DNA of 62,308 nucleotides, from positions 1-62,308 of the forward strand of contig CAYQJS010000035.1 of the NCBI GenBank assembly GCA_964417895.1, given 5' to 3'. Numbering within the stretch: position 1 is the stretch's first letter; every line of letters begins with the position of its first letter. Made by a program: the position numbers and the translations under genes. Origin of the DNA: CAYQJS01 sp964417895 (GTDB taxonomy: Bacteria; Chloroflexota; UBA6077; SHYK01). Shown here piece after piece: positions 42,242-50,323 of the stretch. Under the pieces are notes generated by a model that saw only the letters and a list, made by a program, of their open reading frames with translations, did no database searches and had not been told where the DNA came from.

Positions 42242-43814
42242 CGCGTCCTCCGATTCCATGCACGCCCGCGTAGCGGCGGCGCAGCTCGCTTCTGAGCACC
42301 TTCCCGAGCGAGTTCCTGGGAAGCGCATCCATGAAGAAGATCAGCTCGGGTTTTTTGAAGCTGGCGAGGCGCTCGCGGCAGTACTCCGCCAGCTCGTCGG
42401 GACCGACGCGCTCGCCGGCGCTGGGCGCCACGATGGCCACCACGCGCTCGCCCCACTCGTCGTCCGGCACGCCGATGACCGCGGCCTCGTCCACCGCCGG
42501 GTGGGACTCGAGTACGAGCTCTATCTCTTCCGGCGCGATGTTCTCGCCGCCTCGGATGATCATCTCCGACTTGCGGCCCACGAGGAAAACGTACCCATCG
42601 TCGTCCATCCAACCGAGGTCGCGAGTATGCAGCCACCCGTCGTGGATCGCGGCGTCCGTCGCTGCCGCTTCGCGGTAGTAGCCGCGCATCGTTCGGGCGG
42701 AGCGGATGGCGATCTCTCCCACCTGGCCGGGCGCCACCGGCTCTCCACTCTCCCCCACGATGCTCAGCTCAACGTCCGGCAGCGGTCGCCCGATGGACCC
42801 GAGCCGGCGCAGCTTCTGCTCGACCTCCTCCGGCGTGCCATCAATGCGATGGTCGTCGGGCCCCAACACGGTCACCGTCGAGGTCGTCTCCGTCTGGCCG
42901 AATGCGTTGATGAACTGCACGGCCGGTGGAAAGGCATCGATAGCGCGGCGGATCACACTCAGGGGCATCGGCGCGGCGCCGTAGGACAGCACCTGCAGGC
43001 GAGCAAGGTCCGTGGCCGAGAACCGGGGGTGGTCGAGCACCCACCGCAGCATGGTCGGCACGACGAAGGCGTGCGTCACGCGCTCGGTCCCGGCCAGCTC
43101 GAGCCACTCGCCTGCGTCAAACTGACGCATCAGCACGATGCGTCGCCCGGCGAACCCGGAGGCCAGGACGGACGTGAGTCCTGCGATGTGGTAGAGCGGT
43201 GCGGCTACGAGCGACGATCCCCGGTCCGAACCATCGGCCGGTTCGGTGGTGTTGAAGACGAAGCTGGTCAGGTCGTCGTGAGCCAGCATCACTGCCTTCG
43301 CGGCGGCGGTGGTCCCGCTGGTAAACATCAGCACGGCCAGATCATCGTCGACGTCCGCCGCCTCGTCGGGAAGCATAGGCTCCGCTTCCTCCGTCAGCAC
43401 CGGCAGGTGTGGGAGAGCGACGCCAGGGGAGTCCAGCGTAGCAAGTTGGAGCCCCTCATGACGCATCGCGAGATCGCCAGCCATCTCCAGATAGCGCCCG
43501 CCGGCGAGCAACAGCCGTGGCCTCGCGACCCGGACCATGTGTTGCAACTCATCCGACCGGGCGCGGAAATTCAGCGGCACGAAAACCGCTCCCACCATGG
43601 CGCTTGCGTACAGCGCTTCGATCACGGCGGGCGTGTTCGTTTGGAGCACGCCGATCCGGTCGCCCGGGGCGACCCCGAGGGCGCGCAGCGCCGACGCCGT
43701 TCGCCCCACTCGATCTTGGAGCGCTGCGTAGGTCGTGGTTCTTCCTTCGAAGCGCAGCACTTCGTGGTCGGGAAACATCTCCGCGGGAATGCTGAGCAGC
43801 TCTGCCAGATTCAC
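42222..43814 (-). CDS. AMP-dependent acyl-CoA synthetase
   Basis: Acyl-CoA ligase of the ANL superfamily, 530 residues. It adenylates a carboxylic acid and transfers it to CoA. The phosphate loop MFTSGTTAAAK, the INAFGQTET core and the hinge GRKSEMIIRGGENI are all visible, as is the C-terminal catalytic region NSLGKVLRSEL. The GTG at 43814 overlaps the upstream enoyl-CoA hydratase stop as GTGA. It is followed by two desulforedoxin-like mini-proteins. Confidence 0.92.
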   Translation of the reverse strand: MNLAELLSIPAEMFPDHEVLRFEGRTTTYAALQDRVGRTASALRALGVAPGDRIGVLQTNTPAVIEALYASAMVGAVFVPLNFRARSDELQHMVRVARPRLLLAGGRYLEMAGDLAMRHEGLQLATLDSPGVALPHLPVLTEEAEPMLPDEAADVDDDLAVLMFTSGTTAAAKAVMLAHDDLTSFVFNTTEPADGSDRGSSLVAAPLYHIAGLTSVLASGFAGRRIVLMRQFDAGEWLELAGTERVTHAFVVPTMLRWVLDHPRFSATDLARLQVLSYGAAPMPLSVIRRAIDAFPPAVQFINAFGQTETTSTVTVLGPDDHRIDGTPEEVEQKLRRLGSIGRPLPDVELSIVGESGEPVAPGQVGEIAIRSARTMRGYYREAAATDAAIHDGWLHTRDLGWMDDDGYVFLVGRKSEMIIRGGENIAPEEIELVLESHPAVDEAAVIGVPDDEWGERVVAIVAPSAGERVGPDELAEYCRERLASFKKPELIFFMDALPRNSLGKVLRSELRRRYAGVHGIGGRDGERDE

Positions 43815-44548
43815 GGCACTGCCTCGGATGCATGGTCTCCAGCCAGCGCAGCGGCGAGCCGGGCTTCCAGCTCCAGGGCCTGGGCCAGCGGGAGGTCCAT
43901 GCCGGCGCGCACTGCGCGCCTGACACACTTCACCGTACCCGGCTCGAGGGAGGCCAACTGCCGGGCAAGCGCGTCGGTGGTCGCCTGCAGCTCGGCCTCT
44001 GGGACGACGCGCGCGACGATGCCCCGGCGCTGGGCCTCGGGGGCGCCGATCCGCCGCCCTGTCAGCAGCAGATCGAGGGCGGCGCTCGACCCACAGGCAC
44101 GCGCCAGCGTCTGCGTCCCACCGGCAGCCGGCATCAGTCCCCACTGCGGCTCGGGCATGGCCAGCTCCGCCGTTTCGGCGGCGATGCGGATGTCACACAG
44201 CAGCGCCATCTCGAGTCCCGAGCCGAAGACGAAACCGTGCAAGGCGGCGATGGAGGGCACCGGTAGCTCGTCCATCTGGGCCCAGACATCGCGCGCGAAG
44301 CGCAGGCGGCGTGCGGCGGTCGGCGACGGGGCGGTCCCGAACTCGGTGAGGTCGGCCCCCGCGCAGAAGGCGCGGCCAGCGCCCGCTAGCGTCAGCACCC
44401 GGATGTCGAGGTCGTCCCGGACGGCGGAGAGCACCTCACTCAGCTCATCCCGCATGGCGGTATTGTACGCATTGAGCACGGCGGGTCTGTTCAGGGTGAC
44501 GCGGGCAATGCCAGCATCGACCTCGTAAATGAGAGTGGAGAACGTCAT
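43811..44548 (-). CDS. Enoyl-CoA hydratase/isomerase family protein
   Basis: Crotonase-fold enzyme of 245 residues acting on CoA thioesters. Landmarks are AGRAFCAGADLTEF (oxyanion hole), ALHGFVFGSGLEMALLCD and PEPQWGLMPAAGGTQ, which carries a candidate catalytic Glu. It overlaps the giant CoA-transferase stop as ATGA at 44545-44548 and the ligase start by 4 bp. It is the intact hydratase of this cluster. Confidence 0.92.
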   Translation of the reverse strand: MTFSTLIYEVDAGIARVTLNRPAVLNAYNTAMRDELSEVLSAVRDDLDIRVLTLAGAGRAFCAGADLTEFGTAPSPTAARRLRFARDVWAQMDELPVPSIAALHGFVFGSGLEMALLCDIRIAAETAELAMPEPQWGLMPAAGGTQTLARACGSSAALDLLLTGRRIGAPEAQRRGIVARVVPEAELQATTDALARQLASLEPGTVKCVRRAVRAGMDLPLAQALELEARLAAALAGDHASEAVP

Positions 44549-47500
44549 CCCAATCGCACGGGCCGGCGCCGGGGGCGCACCTGTCCCCTCCCCCCTTGCG
44601 GGGGAGGGTTGGGGAGGGGCAGTCGCTCCCTCCCCCCTTGCGGGGGAGGATTGGGGGGATGCAGACGCTCCCTCCCCCCTTGCGGGGGAGGGTTGGGGAG
44701 GGGGGTGAGGCGGTCTGTCTCAAGCGGGACCGCTTCGATCGGAATGACAGCATCGCTAGTGAGTCGGATGTTTTGCTGATGGCCATTTGATCCAGCGTTC
44801 GTAGGGGCGACGCATGCGTCACCCGCGGGCGCGGCGTGGCACGCCCCTACCAGATCGACGACCTTCGGCACGGCAACATTCGTAGCATCTGACCCAGTAG
44901 CTTCCTCCCGCGCTACCACCGCGCCGGCCGCGATCATCTCTTCCACCTCTTCAGGCACCAAGCCTGCCCAGCCCTCCAGAATCAGCCGGCTATTGGCGCC
45001 AAACTCCGGCGCGCCGCGCTCGCGGTGGGAGGCCACGCCGTGCAGACGCCACGGCGGCCGTGCGTAGTGATAACAGAAGCGGGAATCGGCTGGGGCGGAG
45101 GTGAAAAGGCCCCGAGCCACCAGCTGGGGGTCGCGGGCGAGCGCCTCAGCAGGCTGCTGAAAAAGCTTGGGTTCCGCTCGTGGTGAGCCTGTCGAACCAC
45201 CTGGCCCTTCGACAAGCTCAGGGTGAGCGGGCTTTTTCAGCTGCCTGTTAGGCCCCAGGACCGCCCCCTCGAGCTCCCGTTCGCTTCCGACCGCGCCCGC
45301 GAGTTGTCCGTGGCGTGGGGACTGGGACCTTTCATTGCTATGAAATCCCCTCTCCCTTTGGGAGAGGGTTAGGGTGAGGGCGGTCCCTCCCGGCGCGCTT
45401 TCATCCTTCCGCGGTGTCGAGAGACGCAATGGACGTTTCTGAGTCGAATGCGAAGAATCCGTACCTTGGATTTGGTTGAACGCGTCCGCGCTTTTGAGCG
45501 CAACCCATGACTCACTTTCGCCGAGCTGTTCCAGGAGCTGGCACGCGACCTCGCGCTGGGCCACCTCGACGTGCGACCCATGGCCAGCACGGTCGCGGGC
45601 GATCAGCGCCGCGATGGCGGCTACTGCCCCGTAGGCGCCGGCGAGGTAATCCAGGTATGGGACTGGGGCCGGTTGTGGGGTCCCGTCCGGCGTGTAGCGT
45701 GCGAGACCCGTGGCAAGCTCGAGCCCGCTCCCATAGCTCACATAGTTCGCCCACGGGCCGTAGGCGCCGAAGGCGGGCATGGCGACCCCGATGAGGCGAG
45801 GGTTCACCGCCCGGAGGGTTGCGCGGTCGAGCCCAAAATTTGGCATCACGCGCGGCGTGAAGTTCTCGATGAGGATGTCCGCGTGCGTGGCCAGTCGGAG
45901 GAGAGCATCCCGGCCGGACGGGGCGGCGAGATCCAGCACCAGGCTTGCCTTCCCCCGGTTCAAGTCGGCGAAGACGCCCGAGCACCCGGTGGCGCTCTCC
46001 TGTGGCCGGGTGCCGTCGGGCCGGCGCGGGCCCTCGACCTTTACGACCTCCGCCCCGAGGCTCGCCAGCAGGCGTCCGCAGTATGGTCCCGCCCACACCA
46101 TTCCGAGATCGAGCACACGCACGCCCGCCAGCGGCTGCTCCCCCGCTCCCCTGCTCGCGGGCGACACAGGAGAGTCGTCCGCAGCGAGCTGCTGAAAGAC
46201 TCGCTCGCCCTGAGCTTGTCGAAGGGCCACATGTGGTGGGGCAGGCTCACCACGAGCGGAATCCAACCTTGTCAGCAGCCTGCTAGTCCAAGATCGCAGA
46301 GGCCCGTGACCCCCCACCCCAACCCTCCCCCGCAAGGGGGGAGGGGGTGTTAGCCGCTTCCCCCCGATAGGGGAGAATGATGAGGGATCAGGTGCTGTTC
46401 CCTCCCCCTCGACGGGGGAGGGCGAGGGAGAGGGCGAAACGCGCTCACCCTCAGGAGGCGCGAATTGGCGCGACGACGTGCTAGTTCCGCCAACGCCGCC
46501 TACCCAGTTGAACTTGAAGGGCGAGCCTGCTGTGGGCCGGCCCTCGACGTCGCGCTCCCAGAAGCCGCGGGCTACGCTCTGCTCGTCGGCGAGGACCTCG
46601 GCGGGGCTCAGCACCGGCACCACGGGGATGCGCCAGAGCTGCCCTGCCTCCACGATCTCGCCGCGGGTGCGCGCGCGCACCCACGGCGCGACCAACGCCC
46701 CGAGATCGGCGTCCATGTCCGCCGCCCCCTCAACACCCGTCAATGCCGCAAGATGCTCGCGGTCGACGTCCGTCCTGGCGTCGATACCGACGAATCCGTC
46801 GGCGCAGGGCAGAACGACGATGTTCCTTCCTCCCGTGAGCGGGCGAACAGCATTCGATCCGCTCGTGAGGGGGCGCACACCACTCCCTCCCCCCGTGAGG
46901 GGGCGCACACCATCCCCTCCCCCCGTGAGGGGGCGCACACCATCCCCTCCCCCCGTGAGGGGGCGCACACCATCCCCTCCCCCCCTGAGGGGGTGAACGC
47001 CATCCCCTCCCCCCCTGAGGGGGAGGGTTAGGGAGGGGGGTGCGTCCCTCACGCCGACGCGTGCGCACATCGCGGCGGGCAGGGCTTCCCCAAGGCAAGC
47101 GGCGGCCACCTCCTGCTCGGCTACCTCGACGAACGCGCCGCGTCCCGTGCGTCGAGCCCAGCGCCAGGCGGCCAGCCCGGCGACCACGGCGTGCGCGCCG
47201 GCCAGCTGCGCGGTCGCCTGCCGTCCAAGCCAGGCGCACCTTCGCTCCAGCTCCGCTGCCGTGGCGTCCGCGTCGGGACCGTCCAGACCGAACGGCGTTA
47301 TGGAAATGACCACCCGCCCGGGGTCGACGGGCGTGGCCGGGTCGAGTCCCTGGGCAGACGCCTCCCACGGCTGGAGGTCGATGATGACGAGGTCGAAGGG
47401 TGAGGTGGCGCGGGCCATGCCCGCTCCCCCCGGTTGGGAGAGGTCGGGGGTAGTGGAGGCTTCAACCTGGGCGACTTCGGCCCCAAGCTGAGCCAGAATG

Positions 47501-47700
47501 CGCGCGCACGCGGCGCCCCCGCCGCACCGACTGGCATCGAGCACGCGCAGGTGCGCTAATGGGCCGTTTCCTTTGGATGCAGGAGGCGCGTCACCCTCAC
47601 CCCAACCCTCCCCCGTCGAGGGGGAGGGGGAAGGACGGGGCGGCCTCCCGTCCTGCTGCGCAGGCATAGGGGAAGAAGGCTGTCTCCTCACTTGGGGCAT
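44545..47700 (-). CDS. Fused tandem CaiB/BaiF CoA-transferase interrupted by repeats
   Basis: A 1,051-residue protein from the ATG at 47700, which overlaps the upstream hydratase stop as TGATG. It holds two class III CoA-transferase domains. Domain 1 (about 48-420) lacks the catalytic Asp: QATAQLAGAH aligns with PYLDYLAGAY of domain 2 (about 503 onward). Repeat-derived segments are found at about 22-36, 220-300, 430-475, 480-490, 715-790 and the C-terminal 60 residues, in frame throughout. No internal stop occurs despite over 600 bp of repeats. A fused tandem CaiB (as in some acyl-CoA transferase fusions) is the likely ancestor. Confidence 0.82.
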   Translation of the reverse strand: MPQVRRQPSSPMPAQQDGRPPRPSPSPSTGEGWGEGDAPPASKGNGPLAHLRVLDASRCGGGAACARILAQLGAEVAQVEASTTPDLSQPGGAGMARATSPFDLVIIDLQPWEASAQGLDPATPVDPGRVVISITPFGLDGPDADATAAELERRCAWLGRQATAQLAGAHAVVAGLAAWRWARRTGRGAFVEVAEQEVAAACLGEALPAAMCARVGVRDAPPSLTLPLRGGGDGVHPLRGGGDGVRPLTGGGDGVRPLTGGGDGVRPLTGGGSGVRPLTSGSNAVRPLTGGRNIVVLPCADGFVGIDARTDVDREHLAALTGVEGAADMDADLGALVAPWVRARTRGEIVEAGQLWRIPVVPVLSPAEVLADEQSVARGFWERDVEGRPTAGSPFKFNWVGGVGGTSTSSRQFAPPEGERVSPSPSPSPVEGEGTAPDPSSFSPIGGKRLTPPPPLRGRVGVGGHGPLRSWTSRLLTRLDSARGEPAPPHVALRQAQGERVFQQLAADDSPVSPASRGAGEQPLAGVRVLDLGMVWAGPYCGRLLASLGAEVVKVEGPRRPDGTRPQESATGCSGVFADLNRGKASLVLDLAAPSGRDALLRLATHADILIENFTPRVMPNFGLDRATLRAVNPRLIGVAMPAFGAYGPWANYVSYGSGLELATGLARYTPDGTPQPAPVPYLDYLAGAYGAVAAIAALIARDRAGHGSHVEVAQREVACQLLEQLGESESWVALKSADAFNQIQGTDSSHSTQKRPLRLSTPRKDESAPGGTALTLTLSQRERGFHSNERSQSPRHGQLAGAVGSERELEGAVLGPNRQLKKPAHPELVEGPGGSTGSPRAEPKLFQQPAEALARDPQLVARGLFTSAPADSRFCYHYARPPWRLHGVASHRERGAPEFGANSRLILEGWAGLVPEEVEEMIAAGAVVAREEATGSDATNVAVPKVVDLVGACHAAPAGDACVAPTNAGSNGHQQNIRLTSDAVIPIEAVPLETDRLTPLPNPPPQGGRERLHPPNPPPQGGRERLPLPNPPPQGGRGQVRPRRRPVRLG
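44583..44705. repeat. Family A repeats, three copies in the CoA-transferase 3' end
   Basis: Three consecutive units encode LPNPPPQGGRER-type peptide three times at the C-terminus of the fused CoA-transferase. Confidence 0.85.
45148..45249. repeat. Family B element inside the CoA-transferase gene
   Basis: Ends AGCAGGCTGCTGAAAAAGC and GCTTTTTCAGCTGCCTGTT form an imperfect inverted pair, with the inner arms of 39104. It is read in frame as KKPAHPELVEGPGG and RAEPKLFQQ. Confidence 0.8.
45347..45385. repeat. Family A repeat in the CoA-transferase gene
   Basis: CCCCTCTCCCTTTGGGAGAG with a G-rich arm is read as LTLTLSQRERGF. Confidence 0.75.
46183..46284. repeat. Family B element inside the CoA-transferase gene
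   Basis: Ends AGCGAGCTGCTGAAA and GTCAGCAGCCTGCT are inverted. It encodes ALRQAQGERVFQQL in the linker between the two CoA-transferase domains. Confidence 0.8.
46306..46440. repeat. Family A repeats in the CoA-transferase linker
   Basis: Three GC-rich palindromic units encode SPSPSPVEGEGTA and TPPPPLRGRVGVG in the linker. Confidence 0.75.
46835..47040. repeat. In-frame 30-bp tandem repeat in the CoA-transferase gene
   Basis: About six to seven copies of a 30-bp unit encode a ten-residue peptide of the form RPLTGGGDGV. The unit is a family A palindrome that expanded in place. It contains no spacers and keeps the frame. Confidence 0.85.
47590..47640. repeat. Family A repeat at the CoA-transferase 5' end
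   Basis: CCCCAACCCTCCCCCGTCGA and a G-rich arm lie in the first 40 codons of the gene and encode SPSPSTGEGWGEG. Confidence 0.8.
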
Positions 47701-48275
47701 CACCGGCCTTCGAACCGCGGGGCCCGGCGCTCTAGGAAGGCCCGCAGGCCTTCCGCTCGGTCGTGCGTTGTTTGCAGCAGCGCCGCGAGGTCCGCCTCCA
47801 GGGTCAGGCCGGCGGCCAGGGGTAATTCTCCACCCTGACGCGTGGCCTCTTTGGTGTACGCCAGCGCGACAGGCGCCGCCGATCGCAAGTTGTCCAGCAT
47901 CTCCTCGAGGCACGGCATCAGTTGGCCGGAAGCGGCGACGCGGTGCACGAGGCCGCGCTCTGCGGCCTCATGCGCTGTGATCTCCTCGCCGGTGAGGAGC
48001 ATCGTAAGAGCGACGCCCACGCCCACCACGCGCGGTAGGCGCTGGGTTCCACCGGCGCGGGGCATCCGTCCCCACCTGATCTCCGGGCTGCCGAGGCTGA
48101 CGTCCGCTGCTGCGATGCGCAGGTCGCACGCGAGAGCCAGCTCGAAGGCTGGCCCCAGGGCGGCGCCGTTGATGGCGGCGATGGTGGGCGGCGCCAGCGC
48201 CGCCACCGCCGCCGTGGCCTGCCGCCATACCGCGCTCGACGCGTCGCAGTCGCTGGCCGACCGCGGCGGCGTCAC
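47700..48275 (-). CDS. Enoyl-CoA hydratase family protein, start unclear
   Basis: Crotonase-fold protein with ALAPPTIAAINGAALGPAFELALACDLRIAAADVSLGSPEIRWGRMPRAGGTQ. From the first standard start, the GTG at 48275, only 191 residues are made. The frame stays open upstream to 48479 and encodes crotonase-like sequence (VLVITETRNVAYLLVPEP) but contains no ATG, GTG or TTG. It reaches a family A repeat at 48471-48510 just before an in-frame stop. The repeat probably replaced the original start, so the gene is likely 5'-truncated or starts at a non-standard codon. Its stop overlaps the CoA-transferase start. Confidence 0.75.
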   Translation of the reverse strand: MTPPRSASDCDASSAVWRQATAAVAALAPPTIAAINGAALGPAFELALACDLRIAAADVSLGSPEIRWGRMPRAGGTQRLPRVVGVGVALTMLLTGEEITAHEAAERGLVHRVAASGQLMPCLEEMLDNLRSAAPVALAYTKEATRQGGELPLAAGLTLEADLAALLQTTHDRAEGLRAFLERRAPRFEGR

Positions 48276-48470
48276 GCAGAAGGCCGATCCCTGGCCGACG
48301 ATCGCGATGGCGACTGGAGGCTCGTCTCGTTCCGCGATGGTCGCGCACGCGTCTGCAATCTGCCAAGCCAGGCGGTCGAGACCGTGTGCGATCTCGATGG
48401 GCTCGGGAACAAGGAGATAAGCAACGTTGCGGGTTTCAGTGATGACGAGGACGTTGCCGCCTGGCGTAGC

Positions 48471-48510
48471 CCCCTCCCCCTACCCCTCCCCCAATCCTGG
48501 GGGAGGGGCG
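48471..48510. repeat. Family A repeat at the start-less hydratase and DUF559 3' end
   Basis: CCCCTCCCCCTACCCCTCCC and its G-rich arm lie between the hydratase and the DUF559 remnant. Confidence 0.75.
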
Positions 48511-48900
48511 ATCGGCCGTTGCGCTAATGCAGCCGCCGCGATCCGCTTGAGGACGTCCTCGACCTGGCCGGCGACGTCTTCATTCCGGAATCTGAGCACG
48601 CGATAGCCGGTAGTGTTCGAGCTGGCCGGTGCGCGCTTGATCGTAGTCCACCGTCTCATCGTGGACGGGTCCATCGACTTCCACTACGAGCCGGATCGAG
48701 GGGCAGGCGAAGTCGAGGATGAACGGCCCGATGGGATACTGTCTCCGGAACCTGAGGCCGGACACCTGGCGGCGCCTCAGAGCTTGCCACAAGATCCGCT
48801 CGGCCGGGGTCATGTTGGTGCGGAGCGCCCGAGCTGCAGCGTCAACCTCCGCCTTGGTGCCACGGATCCTCTTGGCGGAACGCCTCGCCGCGTCCGTCAC
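48480..48900 (-). pseudogene. Frameshifted DUF559 endonuclease-like gene
   Basis: DUF559 (Vsr-fold) domain: MTPAERILWQALRRRQVSGL, FRRQYPIGPFILDFAC and LVVEVDGPVH are in one frame, which ends at 48580 with SRAQIPE. The expected continuation YRVLRFRNEDVAGQVEDVL is in the next frame up to 48480. A one- or two-base indel near 48605-48625 (or a sequencing error) explains this. The GTG at 48900 overlaps the LLM gene stop as GTGA. DUF559 genes are usually single mobile passengers. Confidence 0.78.
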
Positions 48901-50030
48901 CGTATCCCTTGCTTTAGTCGCCCCTCCCCCAGTATTGGGGGAGGGGTTGGGGTGGGGGCAGCCCTGAACCGCGGAATCACCTCGCGGGCGAGCAGGCGCA
49001 TTGACTTGCGCGCGGTGGCAAGGTCGATGCCGCCGAAGGTGAAGGTGCAGTCGACGCTGGTGATCCCCAGCACCTCCCGCGCGCCCTCGAGAACCGCAAC
49101 GCACTCGTCCGGCGTTCCCGCCAGGACGCGCCCTTGCTCTACGAATTGCTCGATCGAAAGGTCCCGGGCGACAGCAGCGAGCTCCGGCCGCGGCACCTGC
49201 GACTTCGCCATCGACTGTAGCTCGAGGATCTGGCGCGCGTAGCGCCCCAGGGCCTCCTGCGCCACGCTGCGCGCCCGCGCTCCATCCTCGTCCACTACTA
49301 CCTGGTAGTGGGTCGCCACTTTGCGATCGCTGGGATCGTGGCCCGCGGCGACGAGGGCATCGCGGTAGATGCGGATGGAGGCCGCAAGGTCCTGCACGGG
49401 GCGGAGGTACGCCACGGTCAGAAGATGGTGGCCCAGCCGGCCGACGTCTTCGAAGCTCTTGGGGTTCGTCGTGGCTGCCATCCAGATCGGTGGGTGCGGC
49501 TCCTGCTCCGGAAAGGGCCACACCTCGACAGCACGGTACGAGAAGTACTTGCCTTCGTGGGTGAACGGCTGTCGGCTCCATGCCTTGAGGATGACCTCGA
49601 GGCCCTCCACCGTTCGCTCCTGCCCCTCCCCGACCGGGATTCCCAGCATCTCGTAGTCGTGAGCGACGAAACCTCGGCCCACGCCCACCTCGAGCCGCCC
49701 ACCCGACATGAGGTCCACCATGGCGAGCTGCTCGGCGATCTCGTGAGGCTGATGGAGGGGCACGACGACGACTGACGTCCCGAGCCGGACGCGGCTGGTG
49801 CGCTGGGCGAGCGCAGCCAGCATGACCGCGGGCGACGGGATCAGCCCGCCGTAGGGGTGGAAGTGGTGCTCGTTGGCCCAGACGCTGTCGTAGCCCAGCT
49901 CCTCGGCCGAGGCGAGGAAATCCACGATACGGCGCAAGTAAGGGCCCTGCGGCCCGTCTCGCTCAGGAAAGTACGTGGGCAAGGCGAAGACCGCGAACTC
50001 TAGCGGACGGGCAACCTCGTGAGCTGTCAT
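48897..50030 (-). CDS. LLM-class flavin-dependent oxidoreductase
   Basis: Luciferase-like monooxygenase of 377 residues using reduced FMN. It shows YDSVWANEHHFHPYGGLIPSP, RLGTSVVVVPLHQPHEIAEQ and LEVGVGRGFVAHDYE. Its last 20 residues (PTPTPPPILGEGRLKQGIR) derive from a family A repeat at 48921-48959, replacing the native C-terminus. Paralogue of the protein at 9609. The substrate is unknown. Confidence 0.87.
   Translation of the reverse strand: MTAHEVARPLEFAVFALPTYFPERDGPQGPYLRRIVDFLASAEELGYDSVWANEHHFHPYGGLIPSPAVMLAALAQRTSRVRLGTSVVVVPLHQPHEIAEQLAMVDLMSGGRLEVGVGRGFVAHDYEMLGIPVGEGQERTVEGLEVILKAWSRQPFTHEGKYFSYRAVEVWPFPEQEPHPPIWMAATTNPKSFEDVGRLGHHLLTVAYLRPVQDLAASIRIYRDALVAAGHDPSDRKVATHYQVVVDEDGARARSVAQEALGRYARQILELQSMAKSQVPRPELAAVARDLSIEQFVEQGRVLAGTPDECVAVLEGAREVLGITSVDCTFTFGGIDLATARKSMRLLAREVIPRFRAAPTPTPPPILGEGRLKQGIR
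48921..48959. repeat. Family A repeat in the LLM gene 3' end
   Basis: CCCCTCCCCCAGTATTGGGG and a G-rich arm extend the C-terminus of the LLM protein. Confidence 0.75.
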
Positions 50031-50110
50031 GCGCGTTCGGGCGGGCTGTGGAGGCGTGAAATGTCACGCTGAGGAGTCATGAGCCTTCGCCCACCCCGAA
50101 CCCATGAAAA

Positions 50111-50192
50111 CCGCTCATGGTGAGCTTGTCGAACCATGAGGCGAAGGTTGCCGACCCCCAGGCTCGTCCTTCGACAGGCTCAGGACGAGCGG
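50111..50192. repeat. Family B palindromic element
   Basis: Nearly identical to 37606-37687, in the 290-bp gap between the LLM and E1 beta genes. The remainder of that gap holds a partial family C piece (CGCTTCGCTCAGGGTGACA near 50283). Confidence 0.85.
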
Positions 50193-50323
50193 TATTTTCG
50201 TGGGAGCCGCAGGCGAAGCATCTGCCGAGAGACCCTTTCCGATGGATCGGAATCCGAAGTCGGCGAAGCCGACTACTCGGATCGCTTCGCTCAGGGTGAC
50301 AATCCTTAGCAAAGTTGTCTCTC

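Noticed and set aside
46835..47040. Possible CRISPR array
   Set aside because: The 30-bp units are contiguous without unique spacers, are in frame with a CoA-transferase, and no cas gene is present.
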